Positions 62,016 through 64,000 of a stretch of 64,000 nucleotides of DNA are shown in pieces. Position 1 is the first letter of the stretch; each line of letters opens with the position of its first letter. A program made the position numbers and the translations under genes. Under the pieces are notes generated by a model. The model was not told where the DNA came from and ran no database searches. It saw nothing but the letters and a program-made list of their open reading frames with translations. Source of the DNA: Pleionea sp041589565 (GTDB lineage: Bacteria > Pseudomonadota > Gammaproteobacteria > Enterobacterales > Kangiellaceae); contig JBFHVL010000001.1 in NCBI GenBank assembly GCA_041589565.1, forward strand, positions 1 through 64,000. The letters are read 5' to 3'.

Positions 62016-62800
62016 GTAACACTGGCTTTCCACTCGTTCGACTTTTGGAGACGATGGTTTCTACTAACAAAATGTCGTAACAGATAGAAGAGACCAACTG
62101 CCGCAAGAATATGCTTTAATGAATGCCCAGAAATAATCTCGCCAATAGCCAGAATTTCTCCATCAAATTGCTCGAACAGTTTAGCGACAACATAAAAGGC
62201 AAATAATAGCCAATAACCTTTTGTTGATGAATAACGCGATGGATACATCAATAACATTGCAGGAATTAACAACATAGGTAAAAACTGAACCAACACATAA
62301 AGTCTTAAATCACCTACGCCCTGGCTTTCGCTCCAATACCAATAGATAACAGATACAATTCCGATCATCATCAGAGGTATCCATAAGATTTTAGCGCCCC
62401 GTTCCGACACCTGCTCAGCTATCACAACAGTTAGCAATGACATGAATACGAAAGTCATGGGTAATCGATCGAACATCAGTGAAAAATGGTCAGGATGCCA
62501 GTGGAAAAAACTCGAACCGGCACAGATCAACAGAGCGCCGAAATAAATTGTTTGATAAGTTAGCTTTAGTTTTTCAGGAATGTTGGCGGAGCCGAGTTGT
62601 TTTAAGCCTAAATAACCAACAATAAAAAATGGAATGTTAGATACCACATTCCAAAAATTAGGAATTCCAAAAAAGCTTCGAGTATCGGCAAAAGTATGAA
62701 ATTCGCTTAATTGTGGAATAGGCGGCGACAGAAAAAACATCATCGCCGTAGCAATGACTGCAAAAAGAAACAGGCTCCAGTTTTTAACGGTGGTGTTCAT
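62012..62800 (-). CDS. Ceramidase-like CREST-superfamily membrane protein
   Basis: 262 residues, seven membrane helices. Conserved motifs: SSFFHWHPDHFSLMFDRLPMT with histidines and Asp (about 95-115), and the C-terminal HSLKHILAA. These suit alkaline ceramidase / adiponectin receptor-type Zn hydrolases. Bacterial substrates are unknown. It lies 135 bases after the methyltransferase gene. Confidence 0.82.
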   Translation of the reverse strand: MNTTVKNWSLFLFAVIATAMMFFLSPPIPQLSEFHTFADTRSFFGIPNFWNVVSNIPFFIVGYLGLKQLGSANIPEKLKLTYQTIYFGALLICAGSSFFHWHPDHFSLMFDRLPMTFVFMSLLTVVIAEQVSERGAKILWIPLMMIGIVSVIYWYWSESQGVGDLRLYVLVQFLPMLLIPAMLLMYPSRYSSTKGYWLLFAFYVVAKLFEQFDGEILAIGEIISGHSLKHILAAVGLFYLLRHFVSRNHRLQKSNEWKASVT

Positions 62801-62935
62801 CGACTTGTCCAGCTATTGTTGTTTGAGCAACTATTAAACTGGGACTCGCCTTCTAAGGAAAGTCGTTATGTTCAAGTATAGCTTATTGATACTTTTGGTA
62901 TTGCCAACTGCTTAACCCTAAGCCTTATAGATGGA

Positions 62936-63589
62936 CTAGCCTCTCTTTCGAAATACAAAATAATGAAATAACTGCTGGCTCGCCCACGGAGTTAAATGCT
63001 CATGAGTCAAACTGGAGACCAGTTGAAATTTATCGCCCAGTAATTGAATCATACGCGGCTCATCGTATTGCTGAATGCTAAGACCACTGCACTTTTCAGG
63101 ACCGCCCACAGCAAAGGTAGCAATGACGGCATAGCCATTGGGCTTTAATGCTTGGTCCAAACGACGGACATAGGACGCTTGAGCACTGCTATCAGTTAGG
63201 AAGTGTAATACCGCTCGATCATGCCAAATATCGAAAGGCTTCTTGCATTCAAATCTGGTGACATCATCGACATACCACTCTATGGAATCGGCCAGTTTAC
63301 CTGCTTTTTGTTTATTTCGCGCTATTGCCGCTGCAGAAATATCAAGTACGGCCCCTTCTGAGACTAAGCTCGAGTCCATCAGATTGTAAATTAAATTTGA
63401 AGTTCCTCCACCTACATCAAGTGCCCGAGGACTATTGATTGCTTTAACCAATGGAGTGATTAATGAAAGAGATATATCTGGCGACTTCTGATGCCAACTG
63501 GTTTCAGTATCTGCTTTATTGGAGTAAACCTGCTCCCAATGAGATTTTGCATCTGTCTTGTTTAAACTTGGCGACACTTGTTTTGACAT
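62936..63589 (-). CDS. Class I SAM-dependent methyltransferase
   Basis: 217 residues. SAM motif I is ALDVGGGTSNLIY (about 55-67); motif II is VLDISAAAIARN and WYVDDVTRF is the acidic motif. The start HWEQVYSNKADTETSWHQ resembles a widespread class of small-molecule methyltransferases, possibly thiol/thiocyanate-like. The substrate is unknown. Confidence 0.85.
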   Translation of the reverse strand: MSKQVSPSLNKTDAKSHWEQVYSNKADTETSWHQKSPDISLSLITPLVKAINSPRALDVGGGTSNLIYNLMDSSLVSEGAVLDISAAAIARNKQKAGKLADSIEWYVDDVTRFECKKPFDIWHDRAVLHFLTDSSAQASYVRRLDQALKPNGYAVIATFAVGGPEKCSGLSIQQYDEPRMIQLLGDKFQLVSSLTHEHLTPWASQQLFHYFVFRKRG

Positions 63590-63658
63590 AATTAAAACTA
63601 AATATTATTCGACGGATTGAACCACAAAGCTTACTCAATAAGTTAACTCTTTAGCTAC

Positions 63659-63687
63659 AAAAAAGCCCGCAATAATGCGGGCTTTTA
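63659..63687 (-). terminator. Terminator of acnB
   Basis: On the minus strand AAAAGCCCGC and GCGGGCTTTT pair over 10 bp around ATTATT, with six T following before the methyltransferase gene. Confidence 0.88.
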
Positions 63688-63700
63688 AGCGACTTAATGA

Positions 63701-64000
63701 TTATGCGTCAACCGTTACCTGATTGGTGACAGGAATAGTGACCGTATTGGCTTTTTGCTTATACTCTTCCATTTGGTGAAAGTTCATGTATTTGTAGATA
63801 TCGTTTGCCATGCTATCGATATCCTTGGCGTACTCCAAATACTCTTCTACCGTTGGTAGTTTGCCCATCAACGCAGCGACTGCTGCCAGTTCAGCAGATG
63901 CCAGATAAACATTGGCGCCTTGACCTAAACGGTTCGGGAAGTTACGGGTTGACGTAGAAACAACCGTTGATTTAGGTGCAACTCGTGCCTGATTCCCCAT
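63701..64000 (-). CDS. acnB: Aconitate hydratase B, C-terminal part
   Basis: The last 99 residues of AcnB; the gene extends past the window edge. Seen here are RNFPNRLGQGANVYLASAEL and AALMGKLPTVEEYLEY, the conserved end of domain 4 of bacterial aconitase B. It isomerises citrate to isocitrate, upstream of the isocitrate dehydrogenase at 53503. A terminator follows at 63659-63687. Confidence 0.95.
   Translation of the reverse strand: MGNQARVAPKSTVVSTSTRNFPNRLGQGANVYLASAELAAVAALMGKLPTVEEYLEYAKDIDSMANDIYKYMNFHQMEEYKQKANTVTIPVTNQVTVDA

Noticed and set aside
1..64000. tRNA, rRNA, CRISPR, insertion sequence or prophage
   Set aside because: None seen on reading both strands: no T-loop GGTTCGAATC-type arms in gaps, no repeat arrays, no transposase or integrase frames.

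Overview
The window reads as a chromosomal segment of a marine-type gammaproteobacterium. The base composition looks AT-leaning (GC in the low-to-mid 40s by eye). Gene content and order resemble the Pseudomonas/Oceanospirillales lineage, and I would guess a Kangiella-like genus; that placement is inference. Sodium-coupled transporters (NhaC, NSS and DASS types) fit a saline habitat. Nearly all DNA is coding. I see no insertion sequences, prophage, CRISPR, rRNA or tRNA.

Layout. 1-5.6 kb (minus): a truncated VWA-domain protein, then ycgN-ycgM-ycgL-rnd-fadD, with a FadR-like operator upstream of fadD. 5.9-11.8 kb: a two-receiver response regulator, an alpha/beta hydrolase, a ComFB-like protein, a metallo-beta-lactamase-fold hydrolase, and NhaC and NSS transporters. 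12.0-14.6 kb: proB-proA behind what looks like a complete ribosome-mediated attenuator, with a 16-residue, proline-ending leader peptide that may be leaderless. 14.6-26.6 kb: small DUF proteins, a TPR/histidine-kinase-like protein lacking its phospho-histidine, a GntR-regulated ABC transporter, YeiH, NudC, and a thioredoxin / ATP-grasp / Dph6-like cluster. 26.6-33.9 kb: a candidate plus-strand small RNA, an orphan ParA, a DASS symporter, a 48-residue gene with its own promoter and terminator, enoyl-CoA hydratase, an M28 peptidase, glutathione peroxidase, SlyX and an SDR. 33.9-37.5 kb: etfBA diverging from ETF-ubiquinone oxidoreductase.

38.4-58.9 kb is an old conserved gammaproteobacterial neighbourhood: serS, crcB, rarA, lolA, ftsK, lrp, ald, trxB, a PilZ protein, aat, bpt, infA, clpA, clpS, cspD, monomeric icd, rluE, nudJ, mnmA and hflD. 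It contains the whole leucine N-degron pathway (Aat, Bpt, ClpS, ClpA). 58.9-64 kb: a candidate minus-strand small RNA, a YhhN-family membrane protein, a DUF3012 lipoprotein, a fatty-acid desaturase diverging from FabR with a FabR-like operator, a ceramidase-like membrane protein, a methyltransferase and the 3' end of acnB.

Themes. Lipid and electron flow recur (FadD, enoyl-CoA hydratase, ETF, ETF-QO, desaturase, FabR). Signalling includes two degenerate two-component domains and two likely cyclic-di-GMP proteins (PilZ and ComFB-like). The most notable new observation is the proBA attenuator. Next are the two small-RNA candidates, each with a promoter-like sequence, stems and an intrinsic terminator pointing away from any annotated gene.
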